Positions 9,187-18,171 of a stretch of DNA of 64,000 nt are shown here, one piece after another. Below the pieces are notes generated by a model. That model was not told the DNA's origin and made no database searches. It saw nothing but the letters and a program-made list of their open reading frames with translations. Both the position numbers and the translations under genes were made by a program. This stretch comes from Spirochaetia bacterium. Its GTDB lineage: Bacteria; Spirochaetota; Leptospiria; Turneriellales; JAOUOS01. The stretch is taken from positions 62,001-126,000 of the forward strand of contig JAOUOS010000004.1 in NCBI GenBank assembly GCA_029880285.1. The letters are read 5' to 3'. Numbering within the stretch: position 1 is the stretch's first letter; each line of letters opens with the position of its first letter.

Positions 9187-9626
9187 TTTATTCCCTATTC
9201 AATATCTTTTTTTTTAAATATAATTATGCTTTATCTTTAATAATCTTGAGCATGAAAAAATATTTATAAAATTATTTTTTTTGCCTTTTTCTATAAATAA
9301 TATAGACTTAATAGTATACAGGCCTTTTCTTAAATAAGTTGTCAAGATATTTATAACGACCAATTTGCTCAAACATACTGCAAAAGCAGTATTGTATCGG
9401 ATATTTTGGTGTATGTTATGAAGTTTTTTAATGTAAATAACGCAAATTTCTTGCAGATGAACAAATAATTAAAAAATGAACTTACTTTGGGAACAAAAAA
9501 AATAATTAAACCTTAAAAAAATAAGTTTCAGTTATTTTTTACTTGAAAAACCTGTATACAAAAAATAAAAGGGATAGTAAAATTTATTATACATATAATA
9601 TCGATAGCATAATAAGCAGGAAAATA
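9187..9626. promoter_or_regulatory. Divergent control region between cytochrome operon and TPR operon
   Basis: About 440 AT-rich bases separate the two divergent operons. The region holds a short perfect inverted repeat, ATACTGC-AAAA-GCAGTAT (9375-9392), that could be an operator or a small hairpin. On the minus strand there is a TTGACA (9345-9340) and a TATACT (9318-9313), but the 21-base spacing is too wide for a normal sigma-70 promoter. I see no gene in the region. The first 84 bases of the open frame at 9543 (TTG start) are treated as leader. Confidence 0.4.
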
Positions 9627-11792
9627 GTGAAATTTTTTTTAAAAACCTTAGTAACAAGTTTAATATTCATATCAGTCTTAAACAGAGCTATTTATTCAAC
9701 TGAAAAATCTTCAAGGGAGGGTTTAAATACTCCCGGATACGCGTTAGATGAAGCTTTTCATTATTTCTTTAATAAAGATTATGATAAAGCAATTCAATTT
9801 TTTGAAAAACATATAAGCATATACGGACCTAACGAGGTCTCATATCGTTATTTAGCACAAATTTATTTTTTTAAGCAGAATTATAAAAAAGCAAAGGAAA
9901 TACTTGAAAAATCAATTAAATTAAATTCGGGTAGTATACCTACGCTATCATTGTTAGCTGATGTTTATCTTACTCAAAACAACATTGAAGGCGCAATTAA
10001 GGCCCATGAAAATATACTCGAATTAGATCTGTTTAATGAAGAAAGTCTAATTCGTTTAGCAAATATTTATACCCAAAAAGAAAACGAAAGAAAAGCCGCT
10101 GCCTATTATAAAAGACTCGTAATTGCAGTAAAAAAAAACAGCTATAACAGACAACTTCTTTATCAGGCTTATATTAATTTAGGCAATTTTTACTATAATC
10201 AGGGTGATTACAAAAAAGCAATTTTCTATTATGAAAAATTACAAGACCTAGAATTAAACGATATAAATTCACTTTTTGTACTTTCTGAACTTTATAAAAT
10301 GAATGGTAATTTTAGCAAGTCTATTGAAGCCATAAACGAACTTTTAAATTTATATCCTGAGCATAAATCTGCTATTGAGTCTGTTGCTGAATCTCATTAT
10401 ATTTTAGGTACAGTTGAGGCCAGATCTCAAATTATGCGCTACTTCTCAACCCATAAAAATAGAATAGATTTATTCTTGGGCATGCTTTATGAATTAAATA
10501 ATGATGATGAAAAAGCAGAAATGCATTTTCGAAAAGCAGCCTCTGAAAATCAAAGCAGGCTTAGTATTTATATTGGACTATATAAACTTTATATGAAAGC
10601 TAATAATTTAAAAGAAGCAAAAAAAGCCGGATATACCGCGGCATTATTATGTCAAAGAATAAACGCTTTTGCTACAGCTAAAACATATATAAATAATGTT
10701 TTAAAAATTCTTGAAATTGAAGCGGATGAACTTAACTTTCACAAAGAATTTTTTAGAGAAAAACCGCCTACACCTTTTGTATTTCATGAACATATTCAAT
10801 CAATAGCTCAAGATTTTGTAGAAACATACATTACGTTTGGATCAATTTCTGAAAACAATGCAAATGAAAACAGAGCCACGGCAGCATATTATTCTCAGGC
10901 TATTTTTTATCTAAACCAGCTTGATTTATGGTATAACTGGCAAAAAAACTTTCTAGAAAATCAAAAAGATAATGAAAAAAACACTGCTGTAAAAGAAAAA
11001 CTTGTAGAATTAGATGAATTAATAAAAGCCGCGCGGGAAAAAAAATATAATACTCTATTAAACTTAGGATGGGCATTAAACCAACCACCTATAAAAAACC
11101 CTAAAGACGCGCTTCATAAAATAAATATGGCTAAAAATATTTTACCCAGCCAGCCTCACGCGTACTTTTTTGCAGGTATTGTTGAATATGATATTTTTGA
11201 GAAATCAAAAAAAAAGAATTTGACTAAAAATTTATATACTGCTGAAGAAAATATAATAAATGCCATAAAACTTACAGAACAACAAACAGGTAAAGATAAA
11301 GTTCCTCCCGGATATTTCTTTTACCTTGGCATAATTCAAGACAAAAAAGGTGACTTCAATTCGGCTGAAGCAAATCTTAAAGAAGCAATAAATAAAGACT
11401 CTTATAACTCTGTTTATTTAAACTATCTGGGCTATTTATACTCATTAAAAGCCCAAAAACTAGAAGAGGCCAGAAATCTTTTAATTAGGGCATTAGAAGA
11501 CGACCCTGAAAATGAAGCCTATTTAGATTCATTGGGCTGGATATTTTATAAAATGAACAAATATAAAGAAGCTCTGGAACAACTTTTATTAGCTGCAAAT
11601 GAAGCCGATAAAAAAGAAAAAAAAGATCCGGTTATTCATTTTCATATTGCAGAAACTTATTATAAAATAAATAATTTTCACCAGGCGTTATTTTATTACA
11701 ATAAAACTCTGGAACTTTTTGAATTTTCTTCTGAACCTCTAGATAAAGAATATATAGAAAAGCAAATTTCAAAACTTTCTGAAAAAAAATAA
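9627..11792 (+). CDS. Exported tetratricopeptide repeat protein
   Basis: A GTG at 9627 is preceded by GCAGG at 6 bases and gives a standard signal peptide (MKFFLKTLVTSLIFISVLNR); a TTG at 9543 would add 28 residues but lacks a Shine-Dalgarno site. The mature part is nearly all TPR units (for example FFNKDYDKAIQFFEKHI and YDSLGWIFYKMNKYKEALEQ-like repeats), about 12-14 in two blocks separated by a charged helical linker. TPR arrays act as protein-protein scaffolds. Its stop overlaps the start of the next gene (TAATG), a LolA/LolB-like lipoprotein. Large TPR proteins are often found next to lolB-type genes, so a role in envelope lipoprotein or glycan assembly is possible but not shown. Confidence 0.8.
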   Translation: MKFFLKTLVTSLIFISVLNRAIYSTEKSSREGLNTPGYALDEAFHYFFNKDYDKAIQFFEKHISIYGPNEVSYRYLAQIYFFKQNYKKAKEILEKSIKLNSGSIPTLSLLADVYLTQNNIEGAIKAHENILELDLFNEESLIRLANIYTQKENERKAAAYYKRLVIAVKKNSYNRQLLYQAYINLGNFYYNQGDYKKAIFYYEKLQDLELNDINSLFVLSELYKMNGNFSKSIEAINELLNLYPEHKSAIESVAESHYILGTVEARSQIMRYFSTHKNRIDLFLGMLYELNNDDEKAEMHFRKAASENQSRLSIYIGLYKLYMKANNLKEAKKAGYTAALLCQRINAFATAKTYINNVLKILEIEADELNFHKEFFREKPPTPFVFHEHIQSIAQDFVETYITFGSISENNANENRATAAYYSQAIFYLNQLDLWYNWQKNFLENQKDNEKNTAVKEKLVELDELIKAAREKKYNTLLNLGWALNQPPIKNPKDALHKINMAKNILPSQPHAYFFAGIVEYDIFEKSKKKNLTKNLYTAEENIINAIKLTEQQTGKDKVPPGYFFYLGIIQDKKGDFNSAEANLKEAINKDSYNSVYLNYLGYLYSLKAQKLEEARNLLIRALEDDPENEAYLDSLGWIFYKMNKYKEALEQLLLAANEADKKEKKDPVIHFHIAETYYKINNFHQALFYYNKTLELFEFSSEPLDKEYIEKQISKLSEKK

Positions 11793-12595
11793 TGAAAATA
11801 AAAAATTTATTTAATAGGGTTTATACTTTTTTTTTTATTTTAAAAGCAGCTAATAAAAATTCCTTTGACACAAAAAAACACATTTCTTTTATAATATTTA
11901 TAATAGCTTTTATTTTTTTATTTTTTTGCGCCTCTTCGCCGCAGAAAATAGAAAATACAAATACATCTGATACTTCTTTAAACTATACTGATAAAATAAA
12001 AAAAAATTACTCAAGCTATAATAAGTTAAATGTTTCATTTGTAATTAAAGGCAGTATTGATCAAAATGAAATTATGTACAATGGAACTTTAACTTCTTTT
12101 CTAAATAAAGAAAATATAAATAATAGTTTTTTTTCTGTTTCGCTTAAAGATTCTATTTTCGAAGCCATATTTTTTTCTCTTGAAGTAAAAGACGGTTATG
12201 TATTACAAACAGATCATTTAAGAGATATAAAAATAAAATCATCTTTAATTGATTATAAATGGGTTGAAATTTTTGGCAATATAATTCCTTTTCATTTTTA
12301 TTTTCCTGTTTTACTGGGTTTTCCGCCTGAACAAATTTATGAAGAAAATTCAGTTATTAACGAAAACTCTGAAAAAATACTTTATCAAACAGATTTGTAT
12401 GAAACTATTGTAGAATTCAGCCAAACTTTATTATCTAAAATATATTTTAGAACAAGTAAAAATCAAGATTTATTAGCTCTTCAATTTTCAGGAAGCATAG
12501 GAAAAACAAGACATTTTCCTAAAACTATTTTTATTACAAAAAGCAAATCAAAAGATTACATTAAAATGGAATTTTCAAATCTGCAAGTACAATGA
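11792..12595 (+). CDS. Putative LolA/LolB-like outer-membrane lipoprotein
   Basis: A 267-residue protein that starts within the upstream stop (TAATG). A long charged N-region leads to a hydrophobic stretch and a lipobox-like FLFFCASS, so lipid attachment at Cys46 or so is likely, with the loose consensus seen in spirochaetes. The rest alternates beta strands (LNVSFVIKGSIDQNEIMYNG, YVLQTDHLRD), similar in pattern to LolA/LolB/DUF4292 concave barrels that bind lipoprotein acyl chains. The match is by fold-like pattern only. It overlaps udg by 4 bases (ATGA), so the three genes form one transcription unit. Confidence 0.55.
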   Translation: MKIKNLFNRVYTFFFILKAANKNSFDTKKHISFIIFIIAFIFLFFCASSPQKIENTNTSDTSLNYTDKIKKNYSSYNKLNVSFVIKGSIDQNEIMYNGTLTSFLNKENINNSFFSVSLKDSIFEAIFFSLEVKDGYVLQTDHLRDIKIKSSLIDYKWVEIFGNIIPFHFYFPVLLGFPPEQIYEENSVINENSEKILYQTDLYETIVEFSQTLLSKIYFRTSKNQDLLALQFSGSIGKTRHFPKTIFITKSKSKDYIKMEFSNLQVQ

Positions 12596-13197
12596 AAGAA
12601 TCTTGTGAAAAACAAAAGATACTGGATAATTTTGAAAATACAATTGCAAGTTGTACACGCTGCAAACTTTCTTCAACCAGAACAAAACTTGTTTTTGGCG
12701 AAGGCACAGCCTGCGCTAAAATTATGTTTATAGGCGAAGGCCCCGGTAAAATGGAAGACCTCTCTGGAAGACCCTTTGTAGGCAGGGCCGGTGAACTGTT
12801 AACACGTATTATTGAAAACGGTATGAAACTAAAAAGAGAAGAAGTGTATATAGCGAATATTGTAAAATGCCGCCCGACAGTTGATATGCTTATGCAAAAA
12901 GATCGCCCGCCTGATAAAGAAGAAGTTGAAAGATGCAACCCCTATCTTAAAGAACAAATAAAAATTATTCAGCCTAAAATTATTATAACTTTGGGAAATC
13001 CATCTACTAAATTTTTATTAAAAACTGATACTGGTATCACTAAACTTCGCGGCAACTGGGGAAACTTTCAAAATATTCCGGTTATGCCAACCTACCATCC
13101 AAGCTTTATTTTAAGAAATGGCGGTGAAAAAAGCCCGTTAAAACGTCTGGTATGGGAAGATATAAAAAAGGTTTTAGAGAAGTTAAATAAACCTTAG
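12592..13197 (+). CDS. udg: Uracil-DNA glycosylase, family 4 (iron-sulfur type)
   Basis: A 201-residue protein that removes uracil from DNA in base-excision repair. Motif 1 is visible as GEGPGKMEDLSGRPFVGRAG and motif 2 as PTYHPSFILRN. Four cysteines (CTRC near the N-terminus, KCRP and RCNPY further on) have the layout that binds a [4Fe-4S] cluster in family 4 enzymes. The length is normal. The start ATGA overlaps the previous stop, which indicates translational coupling to an envelope gene with no obvious functional link. Confidence 0.92.
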   Translation: MKESCEKQKILDNFENTIASCTRCKLSSTRTKLVFGEGTACAKIMFIGEGPGKMEDLSGRPFVGRAGELLTRIIENGMKLKREEVYIANIVKCRPTVDMLMQKDRPPDKEEVERCNPYLKEQIKIIQPKIIITLGNPSTKFLLKTDTGITKLRGNWGNFQNIPVMPTYHPSFILRNGGEKSPLKRLVWEDIKKVLEKLNKP

Positions 13198-13433
13198 ATA
13201 TAAATTTTTTAATACAAAATTTACCAAAAAATATGTATTCTTTTTCTTTGACAAGATGTCAAAAAACCTGACGTGCGATACGACTACGACAAAACAGTAA
13301 CCCTGTATTTTATAACACCCTAAACATGACGACAAGACCCTTATGCACAATAGTTAGTTATAAAGAAAAAAAGATTTACCCGAAATATGTTGTTTTCAAA
13401 ATGTATAGAATTTACGGTTTTTATAAAGTTTAA

Positions 13434-16232
13434 GTGTCCGACAATAAATATACAGAAATGAACGTTCCGAATCAGAACCCTGAACAAATTGCCAGAGATA
13501 AAATTGATGAACTGCTTATTAATGCAGGCTGGCATGTTCAACCAAAAGATAAAATAAATTTATCGGCCAATGTCGGCGTTGCAGTAAAAGAATACCAAAC
13601 TGACGCGGGGCCAGCTGACTATGTTCTTTTTGCCGAAAGAAAACCCGTAGGCATTATTGAGGCAAAACGCGAAGACGAAGGCTACAGACTTTTAACAGTA
13701 GAAGAACAAAGCGCCGATTACGCGCGTTCAAAATTAAAACACTTGAATAATGACCCTTTACCATTTGTATATGAAAGCACGGGCACATTGACGCGCTTTA
13801 CCGATTACCGCGACCCGAAACCGCGCGGTAGAAATGTTTTTTCTTTTCATAGACCCGAAACCATGCTTGAGTGGCTAAAACAAGAAAAAACTTTAAGAGG
13901 CCGTTTTTACAGCATTCCGAAGCTGGATCATGACGGGCTTCGCCCAGCGCAAATTAAAGCTATTGAGAATTTAGAAGAATCATTTAAGAAAAATAGGCCA
14001 AGAGCCTTAATTCAAATGGCGACCGGCGCGGGAAAGACCTTTACGGCTTCTACATTTGTTTACCGGCTCTTGAAATTTGCCAACGCCAAAAGAATTTTGT
14101 TTGTGGTAGACACAAAAAATCTTGGCGAGCAGGCAGAACAGGAATTTATGAAGTATCTGCCTAAAGACGATAACCGAAAATTTACCGAACTCTATAATGT
14201 TCAAAGACTATCATCTGGCTATATTGCTTCTGACTCTCAGGTATGCATCAGCACCATACAGCGTCTTTATTCAATTTTAAAAGGCGAAGAGCTTGACGAC
14301 AAATCTGAAGAAGAAAACCCCAATGAAATAAGCTGGCGGCCCAAAGAGCCTCTGCCTGTCGTGTACAATTCAAAAGTGCCCATTGAACAATTTGATTTTA
14401 TTGTCATAGACGAGTGCCACAGGTCTATTTATAATTTATGGAAGCAGGTTTTAGATTATTTTGACGCCTTTTTAATAGGTCTTACCGCCACGCCCGATAA
14501 AAGAACATTCGGATTTTTCAACGAAAACGTCGTAAGCGAATACAGCTACGAAGAATCGGTTACCGACGGAGTGAACGTTCCCTATGATGTTTATACCATA
14601 GAAACAGAAATAACAGAAAAAGGCGCGAAAATTAAAGCCAAAGAATATGTTGATAAACGAGAAAAACTTTCGCGCAAAAAAAGATGGGAACAACTTGACG
14701 AAGACCTTGATTATTCAGCCAATGAGCTTGACAGAAATGTTGTAAACGTCAGTCAAATTCGCAATATCATACGTGCGTTTAAGAGCGCTTTAAAACAGCA
14801 GATTTTTCCCAATCGAATTGATAAAAACGGCGAATATGAAGTTCCTAAGACTCTCATTTTCGCGAAAACCGACAGCCACGCCGACGACATCATAAAAATT
14901 GTCAGAGAAGAATTTGACGAAGGTAATGATTTTTGCAAGAAAGTAACATACAAAATTGATGAAGATCCGAAATCGGTTTTGAACAAATTTCGTAACTCTT
15001 ATAACCCGAGAATCGCGGTCACGGTAGATATGATTGCTACCGGCACCGATGTAAAACCCCTTGAATGCCTTTTGTTTATGCGCGACGTAAAAAGTATAAA
15101 TTATTTTGAACAGATGAAGGGCCGCGGTACGCGAACCATTGACAATGAAGATTTGAAAATGGTTTCAAAAACGGCAAATTCAAAAACACATTTTGTCGTG
15201 GTTGACGCCATTGGCGCCATAAAATCGAAAAAGACAGACAGCCGTCCGCTTGAAAGAAAAAGAAGCGTACCCTTAAAAGATCTATTAAATGCCGTAACCA
15301 TAGGCGCTCAAGATGAAGATTTGTTTTTATCGCTGGCAAACAGACTCATACGCTTAAACAAACAAATTACAGAATCTGAGCATAAAAATATTCTTGAATA
15401 CTCAAACGGTAAAAACCTGAAAGATATTTCTAAAGACTTAATTGAAGCATACGACCCTGATAAAATTGAAAATGCCGCAAATGAGATAGCATCCAAAGAA
15501 AATACATCTGCCGAAGAAGCCTATAAAAAAGCTCACCAGAATTTACTTATAAACGCCGCCTCTGTTTTTAACGGCAAACTTAACGAGTATCTTGATAACG
15601 TAAGAAAAGTTCATGAACAGATCATTGATACCGTCAACCTTGATACGGTTAAAACGTCTGAATGGAACGCTGATTCTCTTGATAAGGCAAAAGAGATTAT
15701 ACGCGAATTTTCAGAGTATCTTGAAAAGCATAAAGACGAAATAAAAGCGCTTTCTATTTTTTACAATATACCGCATAAAAGAAAAGAAATCACATTTAAA
15801 ATGATAAAAGAAGTTTTAGAAAAATTAAAAATAGAAAAACCGAAACTTGCGCCGCATTACGTATGGGACGCCTATGGAGCGTTAGAAAACGTAAACGGCA
15901 GCAAACCCGAAAGCGAGTTGACCGCCCTTGTGTCTCTCATTCGCAAAGTTTGCGGCATTGACAAAGAGCTGACCGCCTACGATAAAATAATCGACAGAAA
16001 TTTTCAAAAATGGGTTTTTCAAAAACAGGCCGGCAAACTGAAGTTTACCGAAGAACAGATGAGCTGGCTTAGAATGATAAAAGACCATGTCACAGGTAGT
16101 TTTCATATTGAAGCCGACGATCTTGATTATACTCCGTTTGACGCTTACGGCGGCAAAGGCAAAATGTGGCAACTTTTCGGCGACGATACAGATAAATTGC
16201 TCGATGAATTGAATGAGGGGCTTGTGGCTTAA
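13434..16232 (+). CDS. hsdR: Type I restriction enzyme subunit R (HsdR)
   Basis: A 932-residue ATP-dependent translocase and endonuclease subunit. The nuclease centre is visible as D62 and E76-A-K78 (GIIEAKREDEG). The helicase motor follows: Walker A MATGAGKT (195-202), motif II IDECHRS (about 325), motif III LTATPDK and motif VI QMKGRGTRT. The C-terminal third is the helical domain of EcoEI-type R subunits. The GTG start has no clear Shine-Dalgarno site; an ATG eight codons later is possible. It is the first gene of the hsd island, separated from hsdS and hsdM by a toxin-antitoxin pair. G+C is somewhat higher than in the flanking housekeeping genes, consistent with transfer. Confidence 0.95.
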   Translation: MSDNKYTEMNVPNQNPEQIARDKIDELLINAGWHVQPKDKINLSANVGVAVKEYQTDAGPADYVLFAERKPVGIIEAKREDEGYRLLTVEEQSADYARSKLKHLNNDPLPFVYESTGTLTRFTDYRDPKPRGRNVFSFHRPETMLEWLKQEKTLRGRFYSIPKLDHDGLRPAQIKAIENLEESFKKNRPRALIQMATGAGKTFTASTFVYRLLKFANAKRILFVVDTKNLGEQAEQEFMKYLPKDDNRKFTELYNVQRLSSGYIASDSQVCISTIQRLYSILKGEELDDKSEEENPNEISWRPKEPLPVVYNSKVPIEQFDFIVIDECHRSIYNLWKQVLDYFDAFLIGLTATPDKRTFGFFNENVVSEYSYEESVTDGVNVPYDVYTIETEITEKGAKIKAKEYVDKREKLSRKKRWEQLDEDLDYSANELDRNVVNVSQIRNIIRAFKSALKQQIFPNRIDKNGEYEVPKTLIFAKTDSHADDIIKIVREEFDEGNDFCKKVTYKIDEDPKSVLNKFRNSYNPRIAVTVDMIATGTDVKPLECLLFMRDVKSINYFEQMKGRGTRTIDNEDLKMVSKTANSKTHFVVVDAIGAIKSKKTDSRPLERKRSVPLKDLLNAVTIGAQDEDLFLSLANRLIRLNKQITESEHKNILEYSNGKNLKDISKDLIEAYDPDKIENAANEIASKENTSAEEAYKKAHQNLLINAASVFNGKLNEYLDNVRKVHEQIIDTVNLDTVKTSEWNADSLDKAKEIIREFSEYLEKHKDEIKALSIFYNIPHKRKEITFKMIKEVLEKLKIEKPKLAPHYVWDAYGALENVNGSKPESELTALVSLIRKVCGIDKELTAYDKIIDRNFQKWVFQKQAGKLKFTEEQMSWLRMIKDHVTGSFHIEADDLDYTPFDAYGGKGKMWQLFGDDTDKLLDELNEGLVA

Positions 16233-16281
16233 TAAACTCTCTGGATATGCATTGCATATTTACATATATAGTAAATTATGG

Positions 16282-16310
16282 TTGACATGAGATTTTATTT
16301 GTATTATATA
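16282..16310 (+). promoter_or_regulatory. Sigma-70-like promoter for the toxin-antitoxin pair
   Basis: TTGACA (16282-16287) and TATATA (16305-16310) are 17 bases apart, just upstream of the TTG start at 16328. Transcription would begin near 16317, within or beside the GAAGGA ribosome-binding site, giving a very short leader. A perfect inverted repeat ATATGCA-T-TGCATAT (16245-16259) lies upstream and could be an autoregulatory operator. Confidence 0.55.
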
Positions 16311-16327
16311 GTCTATGAAGGATTATC

Positions 16328-16630
16328 TTGGATTTTGAATTTCAAAACAAAAAATTAGAACTTCTTTATAACAGCGGCAAAAGTTCTAAATATAGAATTG
16401 AAAAACAAGTTTTACAGGGTTTCTTTGAGGTTATTGCTATTCTTGAAGCGGCAAAAGATATTTATGATTTATGGCGCCAGCCGTCTTTAAATTTTAAAAA
16501 TTATAAACAATGGTACTCTGTTCGCGTTAACAAGAAGTGGCGATTAGAAATTGATATCGAATGGGAAAATAAAGAAAAAACAGTTGGGTTGATAAAAATA
16601 AAAGAACTCAACAATCACTATGGTGATTAA
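16328..16630 (+). CDS. higB: HigB/RelE-family toxin
   Basis: A 100-residue small basic protein in the pattern of HigB/RelE ribosome-dependent mRNA interferases that pair with HigA/ImmA-type antitoxins (FQNKKLELLYNSGKSSKYRI, IYDLWRQPSLNFK, YSVRVNKKWRLEIDI, ELNNHYGD). It starts at TTG with GAAGGA 5 bases upstream. The antitoxin gene begins 22 bases after its stop. It lies between hsdR and hsdS, with its own promoter. Confidence 0.8.
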   Translation: MDFEFQNKKLELLYNSGKSSKYRIEKQVLQGFFEVIAILEAAKDIYDLWRQPSLNFKNYKQWYSVRVNKKWRLEIDIEWENKEKTVGLIKIKELNNHYGD

Positions 16631-16652
16631 ATATAAAGATTAAGGAAAAAAA

Positions 16653-17774
16653 ATGGAATCTAAATTAAAACCATTTCTTAATATTGGCCCCGGTCAAATT
16701 ATAATAAGAAACTTAGAGGCTTTAGGGTGGTCGCAGCAAGACTTGGCTGAAGTTATGAATATGGCGCCAAATATAATTAACGAGATTATCCAGCATAAAA
16801 GAAGAATTACGGTAGATATTGCCCGTAAATTGGCAAAAGCCTTTGACTCTAGCCCTGAATTCTGGCTGAGTTTAGAGATGAAGTACCGGTTAAATACAGA
16901 AATTGATAAAAAAGAAATTGTAAAGTTAGCCGCAACAGAGGTAAAAGCCAAAATAAGACGTCATATGCCTGTTGCAGATATGGCCAAACTTGGCTGGATA
17001 AAAAAAAGTTTATCTGCAGAAGCTTTAGAAAATATGTACCGGCAATTTTGGAATACAAACACGCTTGATTTTTCTTTTTACGAAAAAGCGACGACAGGCT
17101 TTCATGCAAGAAAATCAAATAACGATGCCGAATATACTAAAAATTATTCTATAACATGGTTACAAATGGCACATAAACGCGCTGAAGATTTCGTTCAAAA
17201 AACAAAAAAGTTTGACATAAAATATTTAGAGCAATTAGGCAGTTCAATACATGAATTTACTTTAAAAGAAAATGGTATATCAGAGTTTATAAAAGCCTTA
17301 AATGACGCAGGCGTACAATTCTTCGTTTTGAGTCATCTGCAAAAAACATATTTAGACGGCGCGGCTTTTCAGTACAAAAATAAAAGATTTATTGTGTATA
17401 CTGCTCGTCATAATCGTGCTGATAATTTCTGGTTTACCATGGCGCATGAGCTCGCGCATCATGTGAAACATATTAAAAATAATGAAGATTGTTTTTTAGA
17501 CAATCTTGACGAGACGGCAGAAAATAAAATTGAAAAAGAAGCAGATTCTTTAGCAAGCGAATGGCTAAAAACAAAGCAGATATTAAAACTGGCAAAACCC
17601 TATGAAAATTACCTTTCAGAACACCGATTAAATGAGATAAGCCAAAAAGTTTCCGTTGAAACCTCTCTTGTATTGGGTATTTTGCAATATCATGATATGG
17701 TTGATTATCGTAAACTTACCAAATACAAAAAGCCGGTTAAGCCGTTAATTCCGAAAGAATATATTAAGGGATGA
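16653..17774 (+). CDS. higA: HigA-type antitoxin with ImmA/IrrE metallopeptidase domain
   Basis: A 373-residue protein. Residues ~15-75 form an XRE helix-turn-helix of the HigA kind (LGWSQQDLAEVMNMAPNIIN, IARKLAKAFDSSPEFWLSLE). The second half has the zinc-protease motif HELAHH in FTMAHELAHHVKHI, typical of ImmA/IrrE (M78) proteins. AAGGAA stands 7-8 bases before the ATG. Known relatives bind the toxin and repress the shared promoter; the protease part may act in antitoxin turnover or stress sensing. Full length, no frameshift seen. Confidence 0.85.
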   Translation: MESKLKPFLNIGPGQIIIRNLEALGWSQQDLAEVMNMAPNIINEIIQHKRRITVDIARKLAKAFDSSPEFWLSLEMKYRLNTEIDKKEIVKLAATEVKAKIRRHMPVADMAKLGWIKKSLSAEALENMYRQFWNTNTLDFSFYEKATTGFHARKSNNDAEYTKNYSITWLQMAHKRAEDFVQKTKKFDIKYLEQLGSSIHEFTLKENGISEFIKALNDAGVQFFVLSHLQKTYLDGAAFQYKNKRFIVYTARHNRADNFWFTMAHELAHHVKHIKNNEDCFLDNLDETAENKIEKEADSLASEWLKTKQILKLAKPYENYLSEHRLNEISQKVSVETSLVLGILQYHDMVDYRKLTKYKKPVKPLIPKEYIKG

Positions 17775-17855
17775 AGACGAGGCGGCCGCGAATTAGACGG
17801 CAGAACATGGAATGAAATACCCGTTACAAAACGCGCGGTTGTTGCTGTGAGCTAG
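17775..17855 (+). pseudogene. 3' remnant of a lost gene, possibly Gp37/Gp68-like (DUF5131)
   Basis: In the same frame as the antitoxin, straight after its TGA, the bases encode GGRELDGRTWNEIPVT and then stop at 17853-17855. The GRELDGRTW(N/D)E pattern resembles the C-terminus of phage Gp37/Gp68-family proteins (DUF5131). No upstream part exists, so this is read as a deletion scar. The family match is from memory of the motif and is uncertain. Confidence 0.4.
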
Positions 17856-18171
17856 TGTTTTTAGAATAAAACAATTAACCCACGGCTCTCATAGCCCATG
17901 GCTACCTGTGGTGAGCCTGTGCTTCGCGCACCTCTGGTGAAGGAACCATAGCCATGGGTCATTATAATATCCACCCAATACAAAATATCATTTTACAATA
18001 TACAGGCAGAGCAATTTCTGCACGGATGGGCTTGCCCATGTTTTTATTTTGTAGGGACAGGCTCTTTTTGTACGGACAGGTCGCGACCTGTCCGTACAAA
18101 ATAAAAGAAATAAATTATAAAAATATGAATGATATTTCTAAAAAATTAAATGAGGGATTGATTATTTAATT
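17856..18171. other. Repeat-filled spacer before hsdS
   Basis: Non-coding remnant DNA with at least three palindromic elements: an inverted repeat CCCATGGCTA (17895-17904) / TAGCCATGGG (17949-17958), a 14-base palindrome ATGGGCTTGCCCAT (18026-18039), and the 36-bp REP-like palindrome at 18066-18101 preceded by a half copy (18047-18061). An open frame at 17954-18169 crosses these repeats and is not believed. No clear promoter or ribosome-binding site for hsdS is visible. Confidence 0.6.
18066..18101. repeat. REP-like perfect palindrome, 36 bp (copy 1)
   Basis: Perfect, loopless 18-bp arms centred at 18083/18084, with core ACAGGTCGCGACCTGT. A half copy (TTTTGTAGGGACAGG, 18047-18061) stands just upstream. 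It shares the core with copies at 19743-19772 and 20074-20117, and more loosely with 18815-18860. Confidence 0.9.

Noticed and set aside
13248..13262. Terminator after udg
   Set aside because: TTTGACA-AGA-TGTCAAA is a weak stem and is followed by A residues, not T, on the plus strand.
17954..18169. 71-codon frame before hsdS
   Set aside because: Runs through several palindromic repeats and has no family resemblance; read as remnant DNA.
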